Source: JAWLFI01 sp964627995 (lineage in GTDB: Bacteria > Bacteroidota > Bacteroidia > Chitinophagales > Saprospiraceae). From it: DNA of 64,000 bases. The translations under genes were made by a program, and so were the position numbers. Under the pieces are notes generated by a model, which had not been told where the DNA came from, ran no database searches, and saw nothing but the letters and a program-made list of their open reading frames with translations. The stretch spans positions 129,653-193,652 of the forward strand of contig CAZVLN010000001.1 in the NCBI GenBank assembly GCA_964627995.1. The letters run 5' to 3'. Below are positions 50,794 through 59,856 of this stretch, one piece after another (within the stretch, counting starts at the first letter, position 1; every line of letters starts with the position of its first letter).

Positions 50794-52428
50794 ATGAAAT
50801 CTCTTAGCATACACATTGTAATAGGATGCCTGCTCCTTTTGATAGGATCAAGCGTCCATGCACAAGAAGAATCAACTACTCTCCTTATTCAAATGGAAAG
50901 TGAGCAGGCATGGAACCAATTTATCCAAAAAGCCCAACCCCAAAAAGCCGGGATAAATTGGAAGACGGTTGGAGATCGATTTCACATTTACCAGCTTACA
51001 GTCCCAATGAGCCAGCGAGAGCGATGGATGGATCGCCTTCGCAAGGATTCAAATGTTCGACATGTAGAAAATAATGTAGAAATTACCCTGCGAAATCAAC
51101 CACCCAATGACGAGTTATATTCTGAACAGTGGGCGCTGCCGTTAATGGGGGCTCCGGAGGCATGGAAAGAGCTAAAAGGGAGTGAAACAGCCCTAAACGA
51201 TGAGATTGTAGTGGCCGTTTTGGATAATGGCTTTCTGGAAGACCACCCCGATTTAGAAAATCAGCTATGGGTCAACCTGTACGAAATACCGGGAAATGCG
51301 ATCGATGACGATGGCAATGGCTTTATTGATGACATACATGGATGGAATTTCCGAATGGATATCCCTTTGCACGAGGAAGGATGGCACGGCTCACCCGTTG
51401 CCGGAATACTTGGAGCTTCGACTAATAATGGAGAGGGCATAGCTGGAATGGCTTACAATACCAAACTCATGCCTCTTACCCCTTCACTTAGAACCAACGA
51501 AATTTATGCTGCACTGGAGTATGCCTTCGAACAGCGCAAGCTATATAATGAATCGAACGGGCAGGCGGGAAGTTTTGTCGTTGCTGCCAATCTTTCCTTT
51601 GGCGTAGATTTCACTTTCCCAGAGCAACTGCCAATTTGGTGCAACTTAATAGATAGTCTCGGCAAAGTCGGAATTATTACTGTAGCCAGCACCACAAATG
51701 CAGCTATTGATATCGAACAAGAAGGCGACATGCCTGCTTTGTGTGGTAACGATGCTCAAATTACAGTCACCAAAACAGATCGAAACGATGAAAAAGACAG
51801 TTTTGAGGGGGGCTTTAGCTCCAAATTTGTCCACTTAGGTGCCCCTGGGCAAGGCATTCAATCGACTACATCTGATGGAACCTATGGGGAATTTAGTGGT
51901 ACTTCAGCTTCTGCCCCATTTGTAACCGGAGCAATCGCGCTATTATATAGTTCGCCTTGCACGGAGTTGGCAACGCTTGCGCTGGAGGCCCCTCGCGAAA
52001 CGGCATTAAAAGTCAAAGATTTATTGCTCAACACAGTAAAACCATTGCCGAGTTTGGAGACGCTTACCATAAGTGGAGGAAGACTAGATGTGTTTGAGGC
52101 TGCAAAATGGGCTCCCATATACCTATGCGGAAAGGATAGTACTTCCTTCATCCAAACTTCACCTTCTGTTGATATAATGCAAGTTTATCCAAACCCCAGT
52201 GGAGGTACGCTCAATATTTCATTTTCTCCAGTCACCTTTGACCCTGTAAATATTCAATTATTTGATATGGTTGGACGCTTACTTTGGGAAGAGCAATTTG
52301 ACGTAGTCATTTTTGATCAGGAAAATTTAGTTGTCCAAATTCCTAACAAATTACAAAGGGGAGCATATATCCTAAAATTGGAACAAAATGGGACGGAAGA
52401 TGCTACAATAGTCATTTATACACCATAG
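50794..52428 (+). CDS. Subtilisin-like (S8) protease with T9SS sorting domain
   Basis: 544-residue secreted protease. Signal peptide 1-23 (VHAQ). An inhibitor I9-like propeptide covers about 26-97 (TTLLIQMESEQAWNQF...VRHVENNVEI). The catalytic domain has Asp144 (VVAVLDNGF), His198 (GWHGSPVAGILG) and Ser371 (GTSASAPFVTGAIALL). The C-terminal 80 residues (MQVYPNPSGGTLNISF...LQRGAYILKLEQNG) are a type A T9SS sorting domain, so it should cross the outer membrane through T9SS. The His box is GWHGS rather than the usual GHGTHV; the catalytic His itself is kept. Confidence 0.93.
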   Translation: MKSLSIHIVIGCLLLLIGSSVHAQEESTTLLIQMESEQAWNQFIQKAQPQKAGINWKTVGDRFHIYQLTVPMSQRERWMDRLRKDSNVRHVENNVEITLRNQPPNDELYSEQWALPLMGAPEAWKELKGSETALNDEIVVAVLDNGFLEDHPDLENQLWVNLYEIPGNAIDDDGNGFIDDIHGWNFRMDIPLHEEGWHGSPVAGILGASTNNGEGIAGMAYNTKLMPLTPSLRTNEIYAALEYAFEQRKLYNESNGQAGSFVVAANLSFGVDFTFPEQLPIWCNLIDSLGKVGIITVASTTNAAIDIEQEGDMPALCGNDAQITVTKTDRNDEKDSFEGGFSSKFVHLGAPGQGIQSTTSDGTYGEFSGTSASAPFVTGAIALLYSSPCTELATLALEAPRETALKVKDLLLNTVKPLPSLETLTISGGRLDVFEAAKWAPIYLCGKDSTSFIQTSPSVDIMQVYPNPSGGTLNISFSPVTFDPVNIQLFDMVGRLLWEEQFDVVIFDQENLVVQIPNKLQRGAYILKLEQNGTEDATIVIYTP

Positions 52429-52485
52429 AGCTGGAAAAACAATGGAGTTTTTCTCAAAAGAATTGTACGGTCGGGGAAAAAGTCA

Positions 52486-52493
52486 TATCTTTG
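52486..52493 (+). promoter_or_regulatory. Promoter of the tRNA-Arg and ribosomal-protein unit
   Basis: TATCTTTG with ATTG 20 nt upstream (52462-52465), close to the classical Bacteroidota -33/-7 spacing. Predicted start near 52499, 36 nt before the tRNA. Confidence 0.6.
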
Positions 52494-52534
52494 CCCTCGC
52501 AAAAGTTTAGAGAGGTGGAAACCTACTCGAATTT

Positions 52535-52608
52535 GGCTTCGTAGCTCAACTGGATAGAGCACCTGACTACGGATCAGGAGGTTGCAGGTTCGAATCCTGC
52601 CGAGGTCA
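52535..52608 (+). tRNA. tRNA-Arg (anticodon ACG)
   Basis: A 74-nt cloverleaf. The acceptor arm GGCTTCG pairs with CGAGGTC with two G-T pairs, and the discriminator is A. The D arm contains AGCTCAACTGGATAGAGC, the anticodon arm is CCTGA-CTACGGA-TCAGG with ACG at 34-36, and the T arm is GCAGG-TTCGAAT-CCTGC. The 3' CCA is not encoded. ACG is the inosine-modified arginine anticodon reading CGN codons. rpmB follows 62 bp later, so both may share the upstream promoter. Confidence 0.97.
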
Positions 52609-52670
52609 CTACTGGTTTAAGACCTGGGAACTTTTAATTATTTGCGAATAGTAAAGCAAACTTTGAAATT

Positions 52671-52919
52671 ATGGCACGTGTATGTGATTTAACGGGAAAG
52701 CGGCCGGTTAGCGGCAATAATGTATCATTTTCAAATGCGAAAACAAGACGACGGTTTTTGCCTAATTTGAAAAAGAAAAAATTCTATGTCCCGGAAACGG
52801 ATCAGTGGATAACTCTAAAGGTTTCCACCAAAGCATTGAAATCCATTAATAAGTTAGGAGTTTATGCCTACATGAAAAAATTAGAGAAAAAAGGAACTCC
52901 ACCCAGAGTAAAATTGTAA
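52671..52919 (+). CDS. rpmB: Large ribosomal subunit protein bL28
   Basis: 82 residues, MARVCDLTGKRPVSGNNVSFSN, then TRRRFLPNLKKKKFYVPE and a basic C-terminus. It has a single Cys, so no zinc ribbon (the C-minus form). It is a 50S assembly protein and the first gene of the rpmB-rpmG-DUF4295 set, 17 bp before rpmG. Confidence 0.96.
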   Translation: MARVCDLTGKRPVSGNNVSFSNAKTRRRFLPNLKKKKFYVPETDQWITLKVSTKALKSINKLGVYAYMKKLEKKGTPPRVKL

Positions 52920-52936
52920 TAGTTTAAAGAAGTATT

Positions 52937-53125
52937 ATGGCTAAGAAGAGCAAAGGCAATCGTATTCAGGTAATTCTTGAATGTACTGAAATGAAAGACA
53001 GTGGTCTTGCAGGTACGTCGCGATATGTAACACAAAAAAATCGGAAAAACACACCCGAAAGAATAGAATTGAAAAAATTCAATCCTATTTTAAAGAAATA
53101 TACAGTTCATAAAGAAATCAAATAA
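52937..53125 (+). CDS. rpmG: Large ribosomal subunit protein bL33
   Basis: 62 residues, AKKSKGNRIQVILECTEM, then TSRYVTQKNRKNTPERIELKKFNPILKKYTVHKEIK. The four zinc-binding cysteines of C-plus paralogues are missing (one Cys only), so this is the zinc-independent form. It lies between rpmB and the DUF4295 gene. Confidence 0.96.
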   Translation: MAKKSKGNRIQVILECTEMKDSGLAGTSRYVTQKNRKNTPERIELKKFNPILKKYTVHKEIK

Positions 53126-53127
53126 TC

Positions 53128-53304
53128 ATGGCAAAGAAGGTATCAAAAAATGCGAGAGTTGCCCAAAGGGCAGCAAACGCAGGATCAGGTAAGGATCACG
53201 TAAAAGTAGTGGATAGCATCAAAAATCCATTGACGGGTAAGTACTCGTATAAAGAAGTGATCATTCACAAAGATAAGGTTAAGGAGTTTTTCGCTAAAAA
53301 ATAA
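53128..53304 (+). CDS. DUF4295 family small basic protein
   Basis: A 58-residue protein starting 2 bp after rpmG (MAKKVSKNARVAQRAANAG) and ending VIIHKDKVKEFFAKK. It is Lys-rich and matches the Bacteroidota DUF4295 family, which is almost always found after rpmG. Its basic nature and fixed company suggest a ribosome-associated protein, but this is inference. Confidence 0.88.
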   Translation: MAKKVSKNARVAQRAANAGSGKDHVKVVDSIKNPLTGKYSYKEVIIHKDKVKEFFAKK

Positions 53305-53328
53305 TGGCTTCTCCTTATTCCATAAGTA

Positions 53329-53365
53329 AACAGGCTTTTCTATAAATAGAGAAGCCTGTTTTTTT
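53329..53365 (+). terminator. Rho-independent terminator after DUF4295
   Basis: A 14-bp stem with one G-T pair (53329-53342 and 53347-53360, core AACAGGCTT/AAGCCTGTT), a TAAA loop and a run of T. It separates the ribosomal-protein unit from ftsY, whose ATG is 25 bp downstream, so ftsY may rely on read-through. Confidence 0.85.
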
Positions 53366-53389
53366 ATTTCATATCATCAGTACCCTATT

Positions 53390-54349
53390 ATGAGCTTTTT
53401 CTCTAATTTTTTCAATAAAGAAAAGAAAAAGGACCTCGACGAAGGTTTAGACAAAACCAAAAAGTCCTTTTTCTCTAAAATATCTCGGGCCGTTGCTGGA
53501 AAATCCACCGTGGATGAAGAAGTGCTCGATAATTTGGAAGAGATCTTAATCTCTTCTGATGTAGGCTTGGAGACAACCATACGAATCATCGACCGAATCG
53601 AGGCAAGAGTTGCAGAAGACAAGTACATGAATACAAGCGAACTCAATGCTATTCTTAGAGATGAGATTGTACAACTACTCTCCGAAAATAATACAACGGG
53701 TATTGAAGACTTCGACTTACCTGACAATGCCCAAAAACCTTATGTTATATTGGTCGTGGGTGTAAACGGCGTAGGGAAAACTACTACCATAGGAAAGCTA
53801 GCTTATCAGTTTACCCAACAAGGTAAAAAAGTGATAATCGGAGCAGGCGATACCTTTCGTGCGGCCGCGGTAGATCAACTTGAAATTTGGTCGAAACGCG
53901 TAGGTTGTGACTTTTACAGTAAAGGAATGGATACAGATCCTTCAGCGGTGGCATTTGAAACGGTACAGAAAGCGATTCAGCATGATTTGGACATAGCTAT
54001 TATCGATACTGCTGGACGTTTACATACTAAAAAGCATTTGATGAGAGAGCTATCCAAAATGCGAAAATCAACGAATAAAAGTATGGAAGGCGCTCCCCAT
54101 GAAGTATTATTGGTTTTAGATGCGACTACGGGCCAAAACGCCATTGAACAGTGCAAAAAATTTACAGAAGCTACTGAAGTTACTGCTTTAGCACTTACCA
54201 AGCTAGACGGAACTGCTAAAGGCGGGGTAGCCATCGGCATTAGCGACCAATTCAAAATTCCAATCAAATATATTGGAGTAGGTGAGGAAATCGAAAAGTT
54301 GCAAGTATTCAATAAAAAAGCATTCGTAGAGCAGCTTTTTGAACAATAG
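53390..54349 (+). CDS. ftsY: Signal recognition particle receptor FtsY
   Basis: SRP-receptor GTPase that brings ribosome-SRP complexes to the Sec translocon. 319 residues: a short charged start (SFFSNFFNKEKKKD) instead of the long acidic A domain of E. coli, an N domain (about 25-110), then the G domain with G1 GVNGVGKTTTIGKLAY (124-139), DTFRAAAVDQLE, IIDTAGRLHTKKHLM and LTKLDGTAKGG, and the closing GVGEEIEKLQVFNKKAFVE. Position after rpmB-rpmG-DUF4295 is typical for the phylum. Confidence 0.97.
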   Translation: MSFFSNFFNKEKKKDLDEGLDKTKKSFFSKISRAVAGKSTVDEEVLDNLEEILISSDVGLETTIRIIDRIEARVAEDKYMNTSELNAILRDEIVQLLSENNTTGIEDFDLPDNAQKPYVILVVGVNGVGKTTTIGKLAYQFTQQGKKVIIGAGDTFRAAAVDQLEIWSKRVGCDFYSKGMDTDPSAVAFETVQKAIQHDLDIAIIDTAGRLHTKKHLMRELSKMRKSTNKSMEGAPHEVLLVLDATTGQNAIEQCKKFTEATEVTALALTKLDGTAKGGVAIGISDQFKIPIKYIGVGEEIEKLQVFNKKAFVEQLFEQ

Positions 54350-54454
54350 CTCTCTGAGAACAATAGCAATTAATTCATAAATAGAATATTTTCTGCAAGC
54401 GTTTGCTGCTAGCAAGGCATATTTATCCTAAAGACTTGATTTTAGCTATAGCGG

Positions 54455-56254
54455 TTAATCGTCTAGTTTCAATACCTGGAGAAATGCTTTTTGCGGCACT
54501 TCCACAGAACCCACTTGACGCATTTTCTTCTTTCCTTCTTTTTGCTTTTCCAAAAGCTTACGCTTTCGCGAAATATCACCTCCGTAACACTTCGCGGTCA
54601 CATCTTTACGCAGTGCAGAAATTGTTTCCCGCGCAATAACCTTGGCCCCAACAGCTGCCTGAATAGCAATCTTGAATTGCTGACGAGGCAAAAGCTCCTT
54701 TAATTTTTTACAAATACGACGCCCCAACTCTTCAGCCTTAGTCCGATGAACCAACGCACTTAGCGCATCAACGGATTCACCATTGAGCAGAATATCTAAT
54801 TTTACAAGGTCGGACTTTCTATACTCGTGAGGTTGATAATCAAAAGAAGCGTATCCACGAGATATCGATTTTAAGCGGTCGTAAAAATCAAAAACAATCT
54901 CAGCCAGGGGCAAATAGAAAGAAAGCTCTACCCGCTCTTGAGTTAAATAAACTTGTTTGGTTAATTCTCCCCTTTTATCGATACAAAGTGTCATGATCGA
55001 TCCGATATATTCGGGCTTCGTAATGATTTGAGCATCAATGTAGGGTTCTTTTACATATTCTAATTGCGTCGGTTCCGGAAGATCTGTCGGTGTATTAACA
55101 CGGTACTCCTCCCCTTTCGTAGTTTTTGCGAAATAACTTACGTTGGGGACTGTTGTAATGACTTCTTGCCCAAACTCTCGGCTTAATCGTTCTTGTATGA
55201 TCTCCAAATGAAGCATCCCCAAAAATCCACATCTAAAACCAAATCCTAGGGCTGTTGAGGTTTCAGGTTCGAAAACTAAAGATGCATCGTTGAGCTGCAA
55301 CTTTTCAAGACTATCTCTCAAATCCTCAAAGTCATCATTATCAATAGGGAAAACTCCCGCATAAACCATAGGTTTTACATCCTCATAGCCTTTAATGGCC
55401 TCTTTACAAGGATCGTCGACAGAAGTAATTGTATCTCCAACCTTAATTTCCTTAGATTCCTTAATTCCGGTAATTACATAGCCCACATTTCCTGCAGATA
55501 TTTTCTTAACAGGTACCTGACCCATTTTTAAAATACCTACTTCATTGACCTCGTACTCATTTTTCGCATGGAAAAACCGAATGAGTTGATCCTTTTTCAT
55601 GGTTCCATTTAAAACCCTGAAATAAGCTACTACACCTCGATAGGGATTAAATACAGAATCGAAAATCAAGGCTTGAAGAGGGGCTTTAGGATCGCCTGTG
55701 GGTGGGGGAATATTATCTACAATAGATCGCATAATATCTTCGACACCTAAACCCGTTTTGCCTGAAGCATGAATAATCTCGCCGGGCGTACATCCCAATA
55801 GATCAACAATTTGATCAGAAACTTCCTCTATAAGCGCACTCTCCATATCCACCTTGTTTAAGATGGGAATTATCTCTAAATCGTGCTCTAGTGCTAAATA
55901 TAGATTGCTAATCGTCTGAGCTTGAATACCCTGAGCTGCATCCACAAGTAATAATGCACCTTCACAAGCCTTTATAGATCGAGAAACTTCATAAGAAAAG
56001 TCAACGTGGCCAGGCGTGTCAATAAGATTAAAGGTATATATCTCACCATCATCATGCTTATAGTCCAATTGAATTGCATGACTCTTAATGGTTATTCCTC
56101 GCTCGCGCTCCAAATCCATATCATCTAGCGCCTGATCTTGCATCTGACGCTCAGTAATAGTCTTAGTAAACTCTAATAGGCGATCTGAAAGTGTACTTTT
56201 CCCATGATCAATATGCGCAATCACGCAAAAATTCCGAATATTCTCCATTTTCAT
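54455..56254 (-). CDS. lepA: Elongation factor 4 (LepA), ribosome back-translocase
   Basis: Translation GTPase that remodels or reverses translocation on stalled ribosomes. 599 residues with G1 AHIDHGKSTLSDRLLE, switch II DTPGHVDFSYEVSRS, NKVDM, the LepA-specific C-terminal domain (YASFDYQPHEYRKSDLVKLDILLNGESVDAL) and the basic end ISRKRKLLEKQKEGKKKMRQVGSVEVPQKAFL. I chose ATG 56254 (MKMENIRNF) because the -7 box lies five bases upstream; ATG 56248 is the alternative, and the frame to 56284 would read through the promoter. Confidence 0.96.
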   Translation of the reverse strand: MKMENIRNFCVIAHIDHGKSTLSDRLLEFTKTITERQMQDQALDDMDLERERGITIKSHAIQLDYKHDDGEIYTFNLIDTPGHVDFSYEVSRSIKACEGALLLVDAAQGIQAQTISNLYLALEHDLEIIPILNKVDMESALIEEVSDQIVDLLGCTPGEIIHASGKTGLGVEDIMRSIVDNIPPPTGDPKAPLQALIFDSVFNPYRGVVAYFRVLNGTMKKDQLIRFFHAKNEYEVNEVGILKMGQVPVKKISAGNVGYVITGIKESKEIKVGDTITSVDDPCKEAIKGYEDVKPMVYAGVFPIDNDDFEDLRDSLEKLQLNDASLVFEPETSTALGFGFRCGFLGMLHLEIIQERLSREFGQEVITTVPNVSYFAKTTKGEEYRVNTPTDLPEPTQLEYVKEPYIDAQIITKPEYIGSIMTLCIDKRGELTKQVYLTQERVELSFYLPLAEIVFDFYDRLKSISRGYASFDYQPHEYRKSDLVKLDILLNGESVDALSALVHRTKAEELGRRICKKLKELLPRQQFKIAIQAAVGAKVIARETISALRKDVTAKCYGGDISRKRKLLEKQKEGKKKMRQVGSVEVPQKAFLQVLKLDD

Positions 56255-56259
56255 AATTA

Positions 56260-56267
56260 CAAAGATA
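56260..56267 (-). promoter_or_regulatory. Promoter of lepA (leaderless type)
   Basis: Minus strand TATCTTTG five bases before ATG 56254, with TTTG (56285-56282) exactly 14 nt upstream. Confidence 0.6.
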
Positions 56268-56363
56268 TTAAAAGTAATGGTCAAACAGCATAGCTGATCA
56301 TCTGATTAACCGACTTTTACCCTGAACAGATGCTCACCCCCTGATCCCTCGGCTAAGGAATAT

Positions 56364-57053
56364 TTAATTTGGGGTATCCCCGCGCAATTTGTTGTATCGC
56401 AAGCGCAAATGCACAATCCATACCGCCACATATGCGACAAAAACTACCTTTTCTAGGATGGCATGAGTAGTTAAAACCCAATGACTCCTCCACATCTCAG
56501 GGCCCCATTTCAATAAACTCCATTGAATTAGAGCCAACAAACCGGCAGACCACCAGGCATATGAATGCAATGACTTACATTCGGGCTCAATTTTCATTGC
56601 GATTCCCGTAGCTACAGCGCCCAATGCATAGCCAGCAGCCATTCGCTCCCAAAAAACAAGAAATTTAAAATATGCTGTATCAAATGGGTACAAGCGAAGA
56701 CCGTAACTGTGAAAAGCACCCAATCCCACAAGTAGGAATGCTGCTCCAGCCCAAAGTCGAGCTTGATGTACGCGCATATTGAGCATCCACATCAAATGTA
56801 GTATGGCCATACCTATTCCCGATAACAATAAGAAGTTAACCCAGAATCCTTCAGCACGTTCATTATTTTCTAAATTATAAGCTTGCATTCGCCCTAATTC
56901 CATAAAAAGGTTTTCAGACCAGGAGAACCCATCTTGATGCATAGATAGAGCTGATCCACCTGGATAAGCCCAGACGGATCGAATCAGGTATATAGAGGCG
57001 GCCACCCACAGAACCAAAATTGTAACCCAAAGGAACCATCTGAGTTTTTGCAT
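56364..57053 (-). CDS. Polytopic membrane protein of unknown function
   Basis: 229 residues with six to seven predicted membrane helices (about 5-25, 72-90, 97-114, 130-147, 163-180, 196-214) and conserved-looking Trp/His residues (HLMWML, GLGAFHSYGLRLYP, HWVLTTHAILEKVVF). The pattern resembles DUF998-like membrane proteins, but I cannot assign a family with confidence. It is a single gene with its own -7 box (TACATTTG at 57074-57067, 13 nt before the ATG). Confidence 0.7.
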   Translation of the reverse strand: MQKLRWFLWVTILVLWVAASIYLIRSVWAYPGGSALSMHQDGFSWSENLFMELGRMQAYNLENNERAEGFWVNFLLLSGIGMAILHLMWMLNMRVHQARLWAGAAFLLVGLGAFHSYGLRLYPFDTAYFKFLVFWERMAAGYALGAVATGIAMKIEPECKSLHSYAWWSAGLLALIQWSLLKWGPEMWRSHWVLTTHAILEKVVFVAYVAVWIVHLRLRYNKLRGDTPN

Positions 57054-57066
57054 GGTTTTTTTTTTG

Positions 57067-57074
57067 CAAATGTA
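57067..57074 (-). promoter_or_regulatory. Predicted -7 box of the 56364-57053 gene
   Basis: Minus strand TACATTTG, matching TAnnTTTG; leader about 8 nt. No clear -33. Confidence 0.45.
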
Positions 57075-57176
57075 AGCAACGATAGAGAATCTCAGCGTAA
57101 ACCGAAACTTATTAACCCCTTTAAAAATTCCAAAGATGGAATTAATTGTATATTCGAATAGAAGAAAAAATTAGAA

Positions 57177-58193
57177 ATGATCAACTTACTTAGTGATACT
57201 GTCACGAAACCTACTGCAGCAATGCGAGATGTCATGTTCTCAGCTGAAGTAGGAGACGATGTATTCCAACAAGACCCTACTGCTAATGAATTGGAATCAT
57301 ATGGAGCCCAATTACTTGGAATGGAAGCGGGACTATTTTGCCCATCGGGTGTGATGGCTAATCAAATTGCCATACATCTACATACTAATCCTTTAGATGA
57401 AGTAATGTGCGATAAAACAGCCCATATTTATAATTATGAAGCTGGAGCATGGGCCATGCATTCCGGGGTGTCGATTAAGTTGTTAGAAGGAAACCATGGT
57501 ATCATAAATGTGGAACAGATTCATCAAGCGATCCAACCTCGATTCGATTGGTTACCTAAATCAAAACTTTTGGTTCTTGAAAACACTTGCAACAAAGCTG
57601 GAGGCACACATTACGACTTAAGTCAAATTCAAAAACTAACTGCATTTGCGGAATCAAAAGGTATTAAACGGCATCTGGATGGCGCGCGACTTTTTAACGC
57701 CTTAAGTATTACAAACGAAAATCCTCAGGATTACGGAGCTCACTTCGACACCATCTCTTTTTGCTTATCTAAAGGACTCGGTGCTCCAGTTGGCTCATTA
57801 TTGGTAGGATCTAAAGAAGATATTATAGAAGCCCGACGCATTCGCAAAGCACTAGGAGGGGGAATGCGGCAAATTGGATTTTTAGCAGCAGCAGGACTGC
57901 ACGCTTTAAAGCATCATCGCGAACGCCTTGCTGAAGACCATGTTAAGGCAGAACACCTGAGAAGTACCTTAAAAAAAGTAAATAGAGTTACACGTGTACT
58001 GCCCGGTGAATCCAATATTGTCATATTTGACCTGGACCCAACGTTTATGTCATCAAATAAATGGGTGAAGGAAATGGAAAAAAAGGGGATATTATGTGCA
58101 GCTTTTGGCCCGCAAACTATAAGATTTGTTACTCACATGGATGTAAGTCTAACAGAAATCGAAAAAGTTTGCCATGAAATAGAGCAACTATAG
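57177..58193 (+). CDS. Low-specificity L-threonine aldolase
   Basis: PLP enzyme splitting L-threonine (and allo-threonine) to glycine and acetaldehyde. 338 residues with INLLSDTVTKPTAAMRDVM at the start, GDDVFQQDPTANELE, LFCPSGVMANQIAI, DKTAHIYNYEAG, HLDGARLFNA and the Schiff-base Lys199 in TISFCLSKGLGAPVGSLL. Normal length for the beta-eliminating lyase family (ltaE/GLY1). Single gene, convergent with the bifunctional nuclease gene 16 bp away. Confidence 0.95.
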   Translation: MINLLSDTVTKPTAAMRDVMFSAEVGDDVFQQDPTANELESYGAQLLGMEAGLFCPSGVMANQIAIHLHTNPLDEVMCDKTAHIYNYEAGAWAMHSGVSIKLLEGNHGIINVEQIHQAIQPRFDWLPKSKLLVLENTCNKAGGTHYDLSQIQKLTAFAESKGIKRHLDGARLFNALSITNENPQDYGAHFDTISFCLSKGLGAPVGSLLVGSKEDIIEARRIRKALGGGMRQIGFLAAAGLHALKHHRERLAEDHVKAEHLRSTLKKVNRVTRVLPGESNIVIFDLDPTFMSSNKWVKEMEKKGILCAAFGPQTIRFVTHMDVSLTEIEKVCHEIEQL

Positions 58194-58209
58194 ATTTAGT
58201 GAATGCTGC

Positions 58210-58806
58210 TTAATTCTCGCCACCCTCTCCTTTCCGTCGGTTCATCTCATCCCTTATTTCTGCAGCTTTTTCATAATTTTCCTCCCCGAGCATTTTATCA
58301 AGCAGCTCGTTCAAGCCTTCAATGGACATGGACTCCAAGCTGTCTGTAGCTTTAGGCACAGAGCGTCTTTTTCCTTCTTCTTTGGACTGTCCTTCATCAT
58401 CCATGTTAACCCCAGCCTGAGTCAAAATTTCTTCATAAGTATAGATGGGACATTTAAATCGTACTGCCATAGCAATAGCATCAGATGTACGCGAATCAAT
58501 CTCCACCGTTTTTCCGTCAATTGTGCAGACCAAGCGGGCATAGAAAACACCATCGAGCAGATTATTTACGACAACCTCTTGTAAATCAATTTCAAAGGTT
58601 TCTAGGGTGTTTTTTAACAAGTCATGGGTAAGTGGACGTGACACGTTCATATCTTCCATGGCAACTGCAATAGCCTGCGCCTCAAATCCACCAATAACAA
58701 TAGGTAACCTTCGTTGACCGTGTTTTTCACCTAAAACAACGGCGTAATTATGGGACTGAGTTACACTATGAGAGAGCGCTACAATTTCAAGTTCTATTTT
58801 TTCCAT
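58210..58806 (-). CDS. Bifunctional nuclease (BFN/DUF151) family protein with UVR motif
   Basis: 198 residues. The N-terminal 130 residues are a BFN domain: IELEIVALSHSVTQSHNYAVVLGEKHGQRRLPIVIGGFEAQAIAVAMED, FYARLVCTIDGKTVEIDSRTSDAIAMAVRFKCPIYTYEEIL. A linker leads to a UvrB/UvrC-type motif (about 165-190, LNELLDKMLGEENYEKAAEIRDEMNRRK), a helical hairpin used for protein contacts. Plant and mycobacterial relatives have nuclease activity or redox-stress roles; in this phylum the function is unproven. It lies after etfA, as I recall is common in Bacteroidota, but a terminator separates them. Confidence 0.9.
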   Translation of the reverse strand: MEKIELEIVALSHSVTQSHNYAVVLGEKHGQRRLPIVIGGFEAQAIAVAMEDMNVSRPLTHDLLKNTLETFEIDLQEVVVNNLLDGVFYARLVCTIDGKTVEIDSRTSDAIAMAVRFKCPIYTYEEILTQAGVNMDDEGQSKEEGKRRSVPKATDSLESMSIEGLNELLDKMLGEENYEKAAEIRDEMNRRKGEGGEN

Positions 58807-58837
58807 ACTTGTTGAGCCATCATGATTTATATATGCA

Positions 58838-58870
58838 ATAAAAGTTAAAAGCCCTGTGGGGCTTTTAACT
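58838..58870 (-). terminator. Terminator of the etfBA operon
   Basis: A perfect 12-bp stem AGTTAAAAGCCC (58843-58854) and its complement (58859-58870) around TGTG, followed on the minus strand by TTTTATT. It lies 9 bp after the etfA stop. Confidence 0.85.
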
Positions 58871-58879
58871 ATCTTGTAA

Positions 58880-59839
58880 CTAGGAAGCCTTAAACTTTTT
58901 TATCGCTTCAGTTAGTCTAGGCACCACATCAAATAAATCTGCAACTACACCATAGTCGGCAGATTTGAAAAATGGCGCTTCCGGATCCTTATTAATCACA
59001 ACGATCGTATCGGAGTTATTTACTCCGGCAAGATGTTGTATTGCACCCGAAATGCCAATTGCAATATACAAATTCGGGCGAATCGCAATTCCTGTTTGTC
59101 CGACGTGCTCGTGATGAGGACGCCAATCTGAATCGGAAACCGGACGACTACAGGCAGTTGTAGCTCCCAAAGTGTCAGCTAACTCTTCAATAATGCCCCA
59201 ATTCTCAGGACCTTTCATACCACGGCCGGCAGAAACGACGAGCTCTGCTTCTGGAAGAGGAATTTCACCCTTTACTTTATCTACCTTAACCACCTTAACT
59301 TTAGGGGCTTCTATATCCAAATCAAATTTCTCAACATCGACTTGCTCATCACCCATTTCCTCTGGCGGCAAGCTATTCCCAACCAAACTCAGAACCCGAC
59401 GATCTGAACTGATAGAATAGGTAGCGAATGCTTTACCCGAAAATACAGGTTTCTCTACCTTAAACCCACCCTCATAAGTTGGCAACTGATTAACCGCAGA
59501 AACACTCCCACACCCCCAACGAGCTGCTAAGCGGCCAATTAACGATTTACCATCGGAACTATGTTGAAGAATGACCGTATCGGCTCCTAATTTTTCAGCA
59601 GCCTGGTCTAAAGCTTTTGTGTAAGTCCCTGCATCAAATTTCTCAAGGGCACCCGATTGCAATTGAACCACTTTATGAGCGCCATATACACCCAATTTCT
59701 CAGGGTTATCGGAATTAACAGTCGCGGCAATGCATTCAGTACCTAAAATATCCGCCGTCTTGCGGGCATAGGTTACAACCTCAAATGCTTTTTTATTGAA
59801 AGCACCGCCATGTGCTTCGGCATATACTAAAACAGACAT
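58880..59839 (-). CDS. etfA: Electron transfer flavoprotein subunit alpha
   Basis: FAD-binding subunit of the ETF heterodimer, which carries electrons from acyl-CoA and other dehydrogenases to the quinone pool. 319 residues: N-terminal alpha/beta domain, then the conserved FAD domain with VVSAGRGMKGPENWGIIEELADTLGATTACSRPVSDSDW, HEHVGQTGIAIRPNLYIAIGISGAIQHLAGVNNSDTIVVINKDPEAPFFKSADYGVVADLF. Full-length. It follows etfB by 17 bp. Confidence 0.97.
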   Translation of the reverse strand: MSVLVYAEAHGGAFNKKAFEVVTYARKTADILGTECIAATVNSDNPEKLGVYGAHKVVQLQSGALEKFDAGTYTKALDQAAEKLGADTVILQHSSDGKSLIGRLAARWGCGSVSAVNQLPTYEGGFKVEKPVFSGKAFATYSISSDRRVLSLVGNSLPPEEMGDEQVDVEKFDLDIEAPKVKVVKVDKVKGEIPLPEAELVVSAGRGMKGPENWGIIEELADTLGATTACSRPVSDSDWRPHHEHVGQTGIAIRPNLYIAIGISGAIQHLAGVNNSDTIVVINKDPEAPFFKSADYGVVADLFDVVPRLTEAIKKFKAS

Positions 59840-59856
59840 AATATTTTACTTTTATT

